Counted from the stretch's first letter, positions 1 through 7,887 are shown. The stretch: 14,035 nucleotides of DNA from Bacteroidaceae bacterium (GCA_016284115.1 JAEEOD010000385.1:1-14035), one strand, 5' to 3'. The notes: generated by a model from the sequence alone, not told the origin. A program made the numbers and translations.

Positions 1-797
1 ATAGAAGCCGATTCCGTAAATTTTTCTTCAGATTCAGTTGTATAGTATATGCAAGAATTGCCACGGGTACATTTAGCATCCATTTCTGGATGACGATGCA
101 AATAGTCTTTTAAACTCTCTGCCACCAACTCTCCTTGTGTTACAATATTAATATGAGTAGGCACATACTGCTTTATTTTGTTCAATAACAGCGGATAATG
201 CGTACAACCTAAGATAATAGTATCAATCTTGTTATCTTTCGCCAATAGCTCATTAAGGTATTTCTTCACGAAATAATCGGTACCCTCTCCATTAGCTTCA
301 TTGTTCTCGACCAGAGGCACCCACATCGGACAAGCCTGACTATAGACCTGCACATCAGAAAACAGTTTCTTAATCTCAAGGGGATAAGATTCACTCTTCA
401 CCGTACCTGGTGTCGCCAACAAACCGATGTGGCGTGTGGCAGTTAGGTTACCAATACACTCTACTGTAGGACGAATCACACCCAATACCCTACGATTAGA
501 ATCAAGTAGATGAAGGTCATTCATCTGAATGCTTCGCAAAGCCTTTGCCGAAGCTGTGTTACATCCCAAAATCACCAAATGACAGCCCAACTCAAAGAGT
601 TTGGTTACAGCTTGCAATGTAAACTCATACACTATCTGGAAAGAGCGAGTACCATATGGATTGCGGGCATTGTCGCCTAGATAAATGTAGTCATAAGCAG
701 GCAAAGCCTCACGGATCTTACTTAAGATCGTGAGGCCTCCGTAACCTGAATCAAACACCCCGATAGGGCCAGGTATGCTTGACAACCGATGGTTCAT
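1..797 (-). CDS. murI: Glutamate racemase MurI (3' end cut by window edge)
   Basis: Interconverts L- and D-glutamate without a cofactor in the cytoplasm, supplying D-Glu for the peptidoglycan stem peptide. The ATG at 797 opens 265 codons with no stop before the window edge; the family is usually about 260-280 residues, so only a few C-terminal residues should be missing. The N-terminal GVFDSGYGG motif (about residues 13-21) carries the conserved Asp16-Ser17. The two catalytic cysteines are visible: Cys79 in GCNTASA and Cys198 in GCTHYPLL. The gene starts 5 nt after the stop of the upstream ompH gene and has no room for its own promoter, so it should be co-transcribed with the bamA-ompH genes. 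Identification is secure from the paired Cys motifs; only the C-terminus is unseen. Confidence 0.95.
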   Translation of the reverse strand, partial: MNHRLSSIPGPIGVFDSGYGGLTILSKIREALPAYDYIYLGDNARNPYGTRSFQIVYEFTLQAVTKLFELGCHLVILGCNTASAKALRSIQMNDLHLLDSNRRVLGVIRPTVECIGNLTATRHIGLLATPGTVKSESYPLEIKKLFSDVQVYSQACPMWVPLVENNEANGEGTDYFVKKYLNELLAKDNKIDTIILGCTHYPLLLNKIKQYVPTHINIVTQGELVAESLKDYLHRHPEMDAKCTRGNSCIYYTTESEEKFTESAS

Positions 798-802
798 AAC
801 TA

Positions 803-1306
803 TTACTTAATGCCCACCTTAGCCTTAACCTTATCAGTGATATCCACGCTCTGAGCACCTATGGCAACGACGCTGTTAACATCGAATACATATGCATACC
901 CTTCAGCATCAGCGATTTCCTTTACAGCTTTTAATACCTTCTCCTGGATAGGAGTCATTGCTTCCTGTTGAGCCTGCTGCAATGACTGGCTAGCTTCCTG
1001 CTGGAACTGTTGTTGACGCTCGTACATATCCTGGACTTCTTTCTGACGACGCTCTAGAATATTGCGAGGCAGAGAATCTTGCTGAGCAACAAGTTCTTGA
1101 TACTTCTTGTTAAATTCTTCTTCTGTGCGCGTCAGTTCATTTTGGTAATTTTTCTGCATTGCCTCAATATCAGACACAGCTTTCTTATATTCAGCCATCT
1201 CAACGATAATTGCCTGAGGATTCACATGAGCGAACTTCTGCTGAGCCATTGCACCCAACGCAGGCAGGGCAATCAAAGCAACGGCAAATACAATTTTCTT
1301 TAACAT
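803..1306 (-). CDS. OmpH/Skp-family periplasmic chaperone (second of tandem pair)
   Basis: Predicted 167-residue periplasmic chaperone of the Skp/OmpH family, which holds unfolded outer-membrane proteins on the way to the BAM complex. I chose the ATG at 1306 because it gives a clean Sec signal peptide (Lys3-Lys4, hydrophobic core, AMA cleavage site before Gln22). The open frame continues 28 codons upstream but that part reads as leader DNA and overlaps the previous gene. The mature protein has a short strand (FAHVN), a long Gln/Glu/Lys-rich helical region (about residues 40-125) expected to form the coiled-coil tentacles, and a C-terminal half containing YAYVFDVNSV, matching the small Skp body. 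It follows a paralogue by 76 nt, and a TACATTTG box in that gap suggests some independent transcription. murI follows 5 nt later. Confidence 0.9.
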   Translation of the reverse strand: MLKKIVFAVALIALPALGAMAQQKFAHVNPQAIIVEMAEYKKAVSDIEAMQKNYQNELTRTEEEFNKKYQELVAQQDSLPRNILERRQKEVQDMYERQQQFQQEASQSLQQAQQEAMTPIQEKVLKAVKEIADAEGYAYVFDVNSVVAIGAQSVDITDKVKAKVGIK

Positions 1307-1359
1307 CTTAATTACAGTTTTTATTATTTTAAATTTATTAGTCTTTATACTTCCGGCTG

Positions 1360-1367
1360 CAAATGTA
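1360..1367 (-). promoter_or_regulatory. Putative -7 box before second ompH gene
   Basis: On the minus strand the sequence reads TACATTTG, an exact match to the Bacteroidota -7 consensus TAnnTTTG. It would give a leader of roughly 45-50 nt before the ATG at 1306. I see no good TTTG -33 box 19-21 nt upstream, so this is at best a weak internal promoter inside the bamA-murI operon. Confidence 0.4.
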
Positions 1368-1382
1368 GGAAATAATTCTGAA

Positions 1383-1889
1383 TTATTCACCTAATTCTGC
1401 CAATACATCATCACTAATATCAATATTTGGTGATGCGAAGATGATACTTGCAGCTGAAGCACGGTCAATCACCATACTATAACCTTTCTTCTGTGCTATG
1501 GCTTTTACCACTTCATAGATATCGTCCATAATAGGCTGCATCAACTCTTGCTGTTTTTTCGCCAACTCACCTTCCTGACCAAAATATTTACGACGCAATT
1601 CTGCTGCCGATTTTTCTTTCTCTACAATAGCATTCTCACGTTGTGTACGTTGAGCCTCAGTCAAGTTTTTAGCCGACTGATAGCTTTCGTATAATGACTT
1701 AGCCTCATCTGAGACTTTCTGCACTTCTGCCTGCCATTGTTTTGACAATTGTTCTATTTCGCTATTTGCACTCTCATAAGCAGGAACATTCTGCAAAATG
1801 TACTCCATGTCAATCAATGCAAAACGCTGTGCACTGGCACCTAGACTCATGGCGCACAAAGCTAACATCAATAACACAAACTTTTTCAT
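1383..1889 (-). CDS. OmpH/Skp-family periplasmic chaperone (first of tandem pair)
   Basis: Predicted 168-residue periplasmic chaperone of the Skp/OmpH family. I start it at the ATG at 1889, preceded by a purine-rich GAGACGG stretch; the frame extends to a TTG at 1916 but those nine extra codons would spoil the signal peptide. The signal peptide is MKKFVLLMLAL followed by an ASA cleavage site before Gln21. The mature chain begins RFALIDMEYIL, a typical OmpH opening, continues as a charged helical coiled coil (about residues 40-125) and ends with a segment containing GYSMVIDRAS. It resembles its downstream neighbour in layout and in the first and last strands but differs widely in the coiled coil, so the pair is an old duplication. 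It lies 30 nt after bamA, supporting a joint role in outer-membrane protein assembly. Confidence 0.9.
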   Translation of the reverse strand: MKKFVLLMLALCAMSLGASAQRFALIDMEYILQNVPAYESANSEIEQLSKQWQAEVQKVSDEAKSLYESYQSAKNLTEAQRTQRENAIVEKEKSAAELRRKYFGQEGELAKKQQELMQPIMDDIYEVVKAIAQKKGYSMVIDRASAASIIFASPNIDISDDVLAELGE

Positions 1890-1919
1890 AATTCCGTCTC
1901 TTTTTAAGTGATACAATCA

Positions 1920-4592
1920 TTAAAACTCCTGACCCAGCACAAAGTGGAAGTTACTGCCACTATAGGCATCCGAGCCATTAATCTTATCAAATCCATAACC
2001 CCAGTCAATACCCATCATACCAATCATAGGCAGATAGATTCGCACGCCTAAACCAGCAGAGCGTTTCATATCGAATGGGTTGAATTTGGAAACATCATGC
2101 CAAGCGTTTCCTCCTTCTAAAAACGCCAAAGCATAGATAGTACTGCTTGTCTCAAGCATTAAAGGATATCTTAATTCTATTCCAAAGCGTGTATAAGCAT
2201 ATCCAGCCTGGCTCCTCGACATAGTCAGAGAACTGTTCTCATATCCACGAAGTGCCACACTTTCAGTTGCATAGGTAGTATAACCAGTCATTCCATCGCC
2301 ACCAACATCAAAAGTTTGGAATGGGGACTTCTTATATTTATTATAATGTCCAAGCAAGCCAAACTCGGCTCGTGCCATCAGCACAGGTGTACGTTTAACC
2401 GTATAAGGGTCTGCCAAAGGAATGAATATCTTTGACTTAAACTTCCATTTATGATATTCAATCCAACGATACATCTTATTGTAGTCAGCCTGATTAGACT
2501 GATCATACTTGCTATAATCCTTACCATCAATAGCACTCCAAGGAGGAGTAAGCTGTACAGAAAAACTGAACTCTGATCCCTGACGAGTATAAATTGGATT
2601 ATCCGTCGACCTGCGAGCCAGGGTAAAGTTCAATGCCACCTCGTTGGAGCTTCCATCGGTAACAGGGAAATATACCCACTGGCTCAACATATACCTGTTA
2701 AACGACAATTCTGCTGAAATCTGGAAATAGTTATCAGGCCAATTCAGACGCTTACCAAACATCACAGAAGCACCAATCATCTTCATGTACTTATCGGGAT
2801 CATAGTAGTTCTCATAATTAGAGTAACCATAGCCACCGTAGCCATAGCCACCCATACCATACATACCACCATACATGCCACCCATACCATATCCATAATT
2901 ATACATATTCATCATGGCAGTATTATAGTATCGGCTACTGATATCAGTCTGCACATAATAATAAGCCGACACTTGGAATGCATTCGGGCGTTTGCCACCA
3001 AACCACGGATCCAAGAATGATATACTATAACTCTGATAATAGCTACCGTTTGTTTGTCCGCTCAATGTCAAGGTCTGACCTTCGCCCTGTGGCAGTAGAC
3101 CACGATGTTTACGGCTCGGATGCAACAGGTTCTTCATGGAGAAGTTGGTAAATTTTAGACTCAATTTACCAATGACACCCGTTTGCCCCCAACCAGCCGA
3201 CAATTCCACTTGATCGTTAGGTTTTGACACCAAAGGGAAACCTATATCTACTGTACCATCTTCTGGGCGAGGCTGAATATCTGGTTGCAACTGTTCTGGA
3301 TCAAAGTGCCCCATCTGCTGTATCTCACGCATAGAAGTCATAATGTCGTCCTTGCTGAACAACTTACCGGGCTTCACGTATAACTCACGACGCACCACTT
3401 CTTCATATAGTCGGTCATTACCACTAATGGTTACCTTATTGACAGTAGCCTGTTGTCCTTCATAGATACGCATCTCCAAGTCGATAGAATCGCCCACGAT
3501 ATTCACCTCTACTGGATCCAAACTATAGAATAGATAACCATTATTATAATAAAGGTTGCCGACAGACTCATCATCAGTTACTGTACGTTCTTCTAATTTC
3601 TTCTGGTTATACACGTCACCCGACTTCATTTGCAGCACACTAGCCAACACGTCTGAAGGGTAAACCGTATTACCGACCCAAGAAATATTACGTATATAAT
3701 ACTTTTCTCCTTCTTCTAATTTAATGTAAACATCCACAGTGTTATCATCAAAATTAGAAACACTGTCTAATAATATTACAGCATCACGATAACCCAGTTC
3801 GTTATACTTATCTATAATTAGTTGCTTGTCTTCCTCGTATTTTTCAGGGACGAACTTCTTAGCACGGAAAATATTGACCAATTTATTCTTCTCGTTGGTC
3901 TTCTTCATCACACGCTTAATCTTGTTTGCTTTTAGAGCTTTATTACCTTCAATGATAATTTGGTGAACCTTAACCTTTTCTTTCTTATCCACATTTACAT
4001 CCACGATGATCTCATTATTCCTATCAGGATCATCACGTTGTACCAGTTTCACTTCAGCATTTTTGAAACCTTTACCATCCAAGTAACGTTTGATAAGAGT
4101 CTCTGCACGACTCACTGCGTTAGGAGTTATCTGACTACCTTTTATCATGCCAATTCGTGCCTGCAAGTCTTCCTGCTCTGATTTCTTCAAACCATGATAG
4201 TTAACTTCGCTCACACGTGGTCGCATACTCACTTTTATTTTTAGCCAAATACGGTCACCAACAATCTTATCAGCCTGAATACTTATATCAGAGAATAATC
4301 CATGCTTCCAATAACGTTTAGCAGCTTCTGTAATGTCATCACCTGGTACTACAATCGTTTCACCTACTTGCAAGCCTGAGATATTAATAATCACATTATC
4401 TTCATAATTATCAGCTCCCTCTACTGCAATGCCTGCAATGACATATTTTTTAGGCTCACCTGAATATAGAATGACAGGAGTTCCGTCATTCAACGCATCC
4501 ACTGCCACTTCTTCTTGCGCCATTGTCCACTGACAGTTAGCCATTGTAAACATTACCACTAACAACAATATGTAGTTAAAACGACTTTGCAT
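1920..4592 (-). CDS. bamA: Outer membrane protein assembly factor BamA
   Basis: Core of the BAM complex, an Omp85-family barrel that folds and inserts outer-membrane beta-barrels. From the ATG at 4592 it has 890 residues: a signal peptide (about 1-25, cleaved TMA before Gln), periplasmic POTRA repeats (about 35-430), and a 16-strand barrel (about 455-890). The LRGYE motif, with Arg782, matches the conserved VRGF/Y of barrel loop 6, and the chain ends in HFVLGQEF with a terminal Phe, the usual beta-signal. An in-frame ATG at 4631 would add 13 residues and overlap uppS by 8 nt. I prefer 4592 because it gives a normal signal peptide and leaves a heptad repeat as leader DNA. A Gly/Tyr/Met-rich insert at residues 560-597 falls between what align as strands 5 and 6. 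The ompH pair follows directly. Confidence 0.96.
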   Translation of the reverse strand: MQSRFNYILLLVVMFTMANCQWTMAQEEVAVDALNDGTPVILYSGEPKKYVIAGIAVEGADNYEDNVIINISGLQVGETIVVPGDDITEAAKRYWKHGLFSDISIQADKIVGDRIWLKIKVSMRPRVSEVNYHGLKKSEQEDLQARIGMIKGSQITPNAVSRAETLIKRYLDGKGFKNAEVKLVQRDDPDRNNEIIVDVNVDKKEKVKVHQIIIEGNKALKANKIKRVMKKTNEKNKLVNIFRAKKFVPEKYEEDKQLIIDKYNELGYRDAVILLDSVSNFDDNTVDVYIKLEEGEKYYIRNISWVGNTVYPSDVLASVLQMKSGDVYNQKKLEERTVTDDESVGNLYYNNGYLFYSLDPVEVNIVGDSIDLEMRIYEGQQATVNKVTISGNDRLYEEVVRRELYVKPGKLFSKDDIMTSMREIQQMGHFDPEQLQPDIQPRPEDGTVDIGFPLVSKPNDQVELSAGWGQTGVIGKLSLKFTNFSMKNLLHPSRKHRGLLPQGEGQTLTLSGQTNGSYYQSYSISFLDPWFGGKRPNAFQVSAYYYVQTDISSRYYNTAMMNMYNYGYGMGGMYGGMYGMGGYGYGGYGYSNYENYYDPDKYMKMIGASVMFGKRLNWPDNYFQISAELSFNRYMLSQWVYFPVTDGSSNEVALNFTLARRSTDNPIYTRQGSEFSFSVQLTPPWSAIDGKDYSKYDQSNQADYNKMYRWIEYHKWKFKSKIFIPLADPYTVKRTPVLMARAEFGLLGHYNKYKKSPFQTFDVGGDGMTGYTTYATESVALRGYENSSLTMSRSQAGYAYTRFGIELRYPLMLETSSTIYALAFLEGGNAWHDVSKFNPFDMKRSAGLGVRIYLPMIGMMGIDWGYGFDKINGSDAYSGSNFHFVLGQEF
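2802..2915 (-). repeat. Low-complexity Gly/Tyr/Met-rich tract inside bamA
   Basis: This stretch encodes 38 residues of which 13 are Gly, 12 Tyr and 7 Met, built from short units such as GMGGMYG and GYGGYG. On the plus strand it appears as repeated ccatac and ccacc words. The frame is intact. By comparison with E. coli BamA it lies in extracellular loop 3, between the strand containing FQVSAYYYVQ and the strand starting IGASVMFG. Confidence 0.8.
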
Positions 4593-4604
4593 TTTATTTC
4601 TATT

Positions 4605-4625
4605 CAACTTTAAACTTTCAACTTT
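4605..4625. repeat. Three tandem heptads at the uppS-bamA junction
   Basis: On the minus strand three 7-bp units read AAAGTTG, AAAGTTT, AAAGTTG, ending 12 nt before the preferred bamA ATG. The last-placed unit on the plus strand overlaps the final bases of the uppS stop codon. Because 7 is not a multiple of 3, a change in unit number would shift the frame of any bamA product started at 4631 but would only alter leader length for a start at 4592. Confidence 0.6.
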
Positions 4626-5367
4626 AATCATCTGATTTTAATTGTTCGCTCGTTTTACCGTAACGTCTTTCACGGTTCTGATAAGCAGCAATCGCCTTTC
4701 GCAATTCTTGTTCTTTAAAGTCAGGCCAATATGTATCACAGAAATACAACTCAGCATAAGCACATTGCCAAAGCATATAATTACTCAATCGCTGTTCTCC
4801 ACCAGTACGAATCAGCAAATCCACATCAGGCATATCTTTAGTAGCCAAATGCTGTTGTATAGTGTTACTATCAATATCAGACAACTTCAACTTTCCATTT
4901 TTCACCTTTGACGCAATTTGTCGCGTTGCTTCCGTTAGTTCCCATTTTGAGGAATAACTCAGCGCAAGTACCAATGACATACCAGTATTACGAGATGTAT
5001 GTTCCACGCATTTTTTTAATTTCCCCTGCACAAAATCAGGCAACTTATCAATATCACCAATCACCTTGAAACTAATATCGTTTTTCATAAAGGTTTCTTC
5101 ATTTATATGGTCAAAAAGTAGTCCCATTAATGCAGTAACCTCCTCTTGAGGGCGATTCCAATTTTCTGTTGAGAATGTATATAATGTAAGATACTTAATA
5201 CCCAATCTAGCAGCTTCCTCTGCTATCTGATGCACAGTCTCAGCCCCGACCTGATGCCCAAACGTGCGTTCCATCCCACGCTGTTTAGCCCATCTACCGT
5301 TCCCATCCATGATAATTGCCACATGAGATGGTATGCTACTTAAATCTAGCTGTATTTCTTTCTCCAT
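4624..5367 (-). CDS. uppS: Isoprenyl transferase (undecaprenyl diphosphate synthase family)
   Basis: A cis-prenyltransferase that extends farnesyl diphosphate with isopentenyl diphosphate to make undecaprenyl diphosphate, the carrier lipid for peptidoglycan and surface glycans. Its 247 residues match the family length. [12 protein letters not shown] (residues 20-31) carries the catalytic Asp21 and the diphosphate-binding Gly-Asn-Gly-Arg; Gly37-His38 follows; FSTENW is the conserved central motif; and [15 protein letters not shown] with the later ELYF...WPDF is the C-terminal substrate-binding signature. The only start that fits is the ATG at 5367. It sits 13 nt after the lipoprotein gene and runs into the bamA leader, so the two envelope genes are very likely translated from one message. 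The variant RTGGE in place of RTSGE is common in this family. Confidence 0.96.
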   Translation of the reverse strand: MEKEIQLDLSSIPSHVAIIMDGNGRWAKQRGMERTFGHQVGAETVHQIAEEAARLGIKYLTLYTFSTENWNRPQEEVTALMGLLFDHINEETFMKNDISFKVIGDIDKLPDFVQGKLKKCVEHTSRNTGMSLVLALSYSSKWELTEATRQIASKVKNGKLKLSDIDSNTIQQHLATKDMPDVDLLIRTGGEQRLSNYMLWQCAYAELYFCDTYWPDFKEQELRKAIAAYQNRERRYGKTSEQLKSDD

Positions 5368-5380
5368 ACATCAGTATTCA

Positions 5381-6682
5381 TTAATTGTTCAACTCATTCA
5401 TACGGCCACGCCATAATTGCGTATCCTCATCACCTTCACCAATAACAAGTAGCCAAATAAAGTTAGAATCGTCCACTGTTAGCGCATAATGATCATGACC
5501 AACAGCCGCAATCGGCATTTGGAATTTACCAGCAGACTTACCCCATACCAAACCACCTATTGACTCATACATCTCATTCAACTTATTTCCTACTATATAA
5601 AAAAAATCATTGTAGTATATCACAGAAGGATTGTCCATCGTAGGGCAAAAATACTTTGTGTCTGTGGTCATGGGCCCCCAATCATCTCCGTCTATAGTCA
5701 TCCAAGGAACAATTCTGCCATCTCCTGCAAGGGGTAATCCTACCAAAATAGCTCTTTCAACACCTGTGCCAGAAACATAGACATCTGAACAGGTCTTCTC
5801 TACAGGGAAACCTGCCTGAACAGGCTCACCAATCATCCAAGCTTCAGTAGAAGCAGTAGTAAGACAGAATCGCAAATCACCATCCACCTCTTTAACTGCA
5901 GTCAGTTTATCACTGAATGCAGCCAACAATGTTTTAATACCCCCACTTAAAGCATCATTCTTTTGCCAGATACTACCATTCAAGCTATTAAACACATCAC
6001 CAGATGAGGAAATCATATAAAGTGTGTCATCGAAACATAGCGTAGAGTGTAGCAAAGCATCATCAGGCAGACCTGTCATGGTATCTGTTTTCCAAGAATA
6101 TGAAGAAACATCACTTACATCTGCTTTCATTAGCAAGTTTCCACGTAAAAGCACCATTAAATCATTTCCCTTCATCAGCACTTTATGGTCAGTACTTTTA
6201 GCTGCTAAAAATTCAGCTGGCAAACCTGAGAGGTTTTTCCAAGAAGCAGCACCTGGATCAACTTTATGTACGTTTACCTGCAAGCTATAATCCTGTGATC
6301 TGCTACCATCATTGGCTATAATTTTAAAGATAAGACCTGGTTTGTTGATAGCAGGCGTAAGATCCACCTTATTACCCACAATTACTATAGAGTCAAGCAA
6401 ACCAGAAGTGATGTATCCTGATGCTGAAAAGGTATCTATGGCAATATCGTTTAATAAAGTATCGGAACCAACGGGTAAAGAATCGGCATTAAAAATCAAG
6501 TGGTTCACCTGATCAATGCTGAAATTATAATACTTCCCATTTATCGTGTCAATACCAAAAGCCGTAACGTAAGTGCTGATGTTCATTTCGGTATTTTGCT
6601 CATCATTGCCTTTCACGCAAGCGCAAAATCCGATGCACAAACCCAACAAACAAGCTATGGCTATTAAGAGTTTTGTTCTCAT
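5381..6682 (-). CDS. DUF6242-like lipoprotein, function unknown
   Basis: Predicted 433-residue exported lipoprotein. The ATG at 6682 is chosen over a TTG one codon earlier. The N-terminus has a hydrophobic stretch ending FCAC, with Cys22 as the likely lipidated residue. The following VKGNDEQ is acidic at positions 27-28, resembling the Bacteroidota signal that sends lipoproteins to the cell surface. The first part of the mature chain (about 30-140), with FSIDQVNHLIFNADSLPVGSD, looks like an Ig-like beta domain. The rest (about 145-433) has recurrent Trp- and Gly-containing beta segments that suggest a propeller. I recall this layout, including the FNxDSLPxG phrase, from the DUF6242 family of Bacteroidota, but could not search for it. 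It is the first gene after a good promoter and lies 13 nt before uppS. No enzyme motif is visible. Confidence 0.75.
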   Translation of the reverse strand: MRTKLLIAIACLLGLCIGFCACVKGNDEQNTEMNISTYVTAFGIDTINGKYYNFSIDQVNHLIFNADSLPVGSDTLLNDIAIDTFSASGYITSGLLDSIVIVGNKVDLTPAINKPGLIFKIIANDGSRSQDYSLQVNVHKVDPGAASWKNLSGLPAEFLAAKSTDHKVLMKGNDLMVLLRGNLLMKADVSDVSSYSWKTDTMTGLPDDALLHSTLCFDDTLYMISSSGDVFNSLNGSIWQKNDALSGGIKTLLAAFSDKLTAVKEVDGDLRFCLTTASTEAWMIGEPVQAGFPVEKTCSDVYVSGTGVERAILVGLPLAGDGRIVPWMTIDGDDWGPMTTDTKYFCPTMDNPSVIYYNDFFYIVGNKLNEMYESIGGLVWGKSAGKFQMPIAAVGHDHYALTVDDSNFIWLLVIGEGDEDTQLWRGRMNELNN

Positions 6683-6711
6683 CAAAGTCTTCTTTTCTTA
6701 TTTACAACCTG

Positions 6712-6743
6712 CAAAATTAAAAAACAATTTTCTTATGTGCAGA
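6712..6743 (-). promoter_or_regulatory. Promoter for the lipoprotein-uppS-bamA-ompH-murI operon
   Basis: The minus strand has TAATTTTG at 6719-6712 (exact TAnnTTTG match), 20 nt after TCTG at 6743-6740, one change from the TTTG -33 box. Transcription would start about 20-25 nt before the ATG at 6682. It lies in the 75-nt gap after ribD, with no terminator visible between, so read-through from ribD is also possible. Confidence 0.55.
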
Positions 6744-6757
6744 TTTATGACAAAGTT

Positions 6758-7798
6758 TTATACAAAATTATCAAATATATGGTAGTTTCGGCCCATAATT
6801 AGCTTTTTTTTGGATGATTTTACGGGTTTGGCAAGATGCGGTGACAAAATTCCGTATCCTAACATCTGTGGACAATGTTCCACATAAGCCTCATCCCACA
6901 CATCTTCATCCAAGAACGACTGCAACAAAGTAGCACCACCCTCCACCAGCAACGACTGGACATTTCTCCTCAAAAGTTCCTCCATCAGCGGGGGGAAGAT
7001 ACTACGGCTAAAATCAACCTGTAAAGTCAAGCAGCCAGCCACCTCCTCATTCTTCTCAGTCACCACCAATGTGGGTTGAGTTCCATCAAACACATGCAGA
7101 TGTCGCGGCAATTTCAATTCCCGATCTAACACCACACGCAAAGGCTGAGGGCCACACCATGACCTGACGCTCAACGAGGGATTGTCCAGCAAAGCCGTAC
7201 GAGTACCCACCATAATCGCCTGGTGTTCTGCCCTACGTTTATGAGCTATCATCTGAGTATGAGGTGACGAAAGAACGACTGGCTCTCCCCCTTCTCTAAT
7301 CACGTCCATATATCCATCAGCCGACTGAGCCCACTTCAAAGTGATAAAAGGGCGTTGTTTCACCTGTACAGTAAAAAAAGCCCTGTTGAGTTCCCTGCAT
7401 TCTTTTTCCAGCACACCCACCTTCGCCTCACAGCCAGCCTTGCGCAACACCTCAACACCCCTGCCGGCCACTTTACTGAATGGGTCAATACAACCTATCA
7501 CCACCCTGGGAATACCTTTTTCAACAATCAGGTTAGCACAAGGAGGCGTCTTTCCGTAATGCGAACAAGGTTCCAGGCTCACATAGATGGTACTACTCTT
7601 CAACAGTTCCTGATCTTTCACACTGGCAATGGCATTGACTTCAGCATGAGCTTCTCCAAACTTTGCATGATATCCCTCGCCAATAATACGGTCATTATGC
7701 ACAATAACAGCCCCCACCATAGGGTTGGGAGGTGCTCCAATCTTTCCGTTCATGGCCAACTGGATGCATCGCTGCATAAATTTTTCGTCATTTGTCAT
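6758..7798 (-). CDS. ribD: Bifunctional riboflavin biosynthesis deaminase/reductase RibD
   Basis: Catalyses two successive cytoplasmic steps of riboflavin synthesis: deamination of the diaminopyrimidine phosphoribosyl intermediate, then NADPH-dependent reduction of its ribose. The 346 residues fit the two-domain family. The N-terminal deaminase (about 1-145) shows the zinc site His51-Ala-Glu53 and PCSHYGKTPPC with Cys78 and Cys87; Glu53 is the proton shuttle. The C-terminal reductase (from about 147) opens RPFITLKWAQSADGY and has VEGGATLLQSF near its end. I chose the ATG at 7798 (TNDEKFMQRC) because the conserved domain starts right there; the frame runs a further 37 codons upstream over the prmC start, with no family-like sequence. 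It is divergent from prmC. No other rib gene is nearby. Confidence 0.95.
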   Translation of the reverse strand: MTNDEKFMQRCIQLAMNGKIGAPPNPMVGAVIVHNDRIIGEGYHAKFGEAHAEVNAIASVKDQELLKSSTIYVSLEPCSHYGKTPPCANLIVEKGIPRVVIGCIDPFSKVAGRGVEVLRKAGCEAKVGVLEKECRELNRAFFTVQVKQRPFITLKWAQSADGYMDVIREGGEPVVLSSPHTQMIAHKRRAEHQAIMVGTRTALLDNPSLSVRSWCGPQPLRVVLDRELKLPRHLHVFDGTQPTLVVTEKNEEVAGCLTLQVDFSRSIFPPLMEELLRRNVQSLLVEGGATLLQSFLDEDVWDEAYVEHCPQMLGYGILSPHLAKPVKSSKKKLIMGRNYHIFDNFV

Positions 7799-7847
7799 TG
7801 TTGTTTCTTTATTTTTTCCATCTCGGCATAAAAAAAAGGCAGCATAT

Positions 7848-7878
7848 TTTGTTCTGCTCTCTATTATCCGTAACTTTG
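7848..7878 (+). promoter_or_regulatory. Promoter for prmC-recX
   Basis: TTTG at 7848-7851, a 19-nt spacer, then TAACTTTG at 7871-7878: an exact match to the Bacteroidota -33/-7 consensus. The G of the -7 box is only 8 nt before the A of the prmC ATG at 7887, so a start point at the usual distance would leave a leader of about 0-4 nt. Confidence 0.7.
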
Positions 7879-7879
7879 G

Positions 7880-7887
7880 CAAAAATA
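7880..7887 (-). promoter_or_regulatory. Possible -7 box for ribD
   Basis: The minus strand reads TATTTTTG, an exact TAnnTTTG match, placed to give a leader of about 75 nt before the ribD ATG. No TTTG lies at 19-21 nt upstream; a TTG occurs at 16 nt, which is too close. The box faces the prmC -7 box with 1 nt between them and covers the first base of the prmC ATG. Confidence 0.3.

Noticed and set aside
4560..4592. Possible lipobox (MANC) in the BamA signal peptide
   Set aside because: The -1 residue is Asn and a proper signal peptidase I site (TMA before Gln) follows shortly after; BamA proteins are not lipidated.
7355..7831. 158-codon open frame on the plus strand across ribD
   Set aside because: It lies antisense to the well-supported RibD and shows no recognisable family motif; the prmC frame upstream of 7887 is open here for the same reason.
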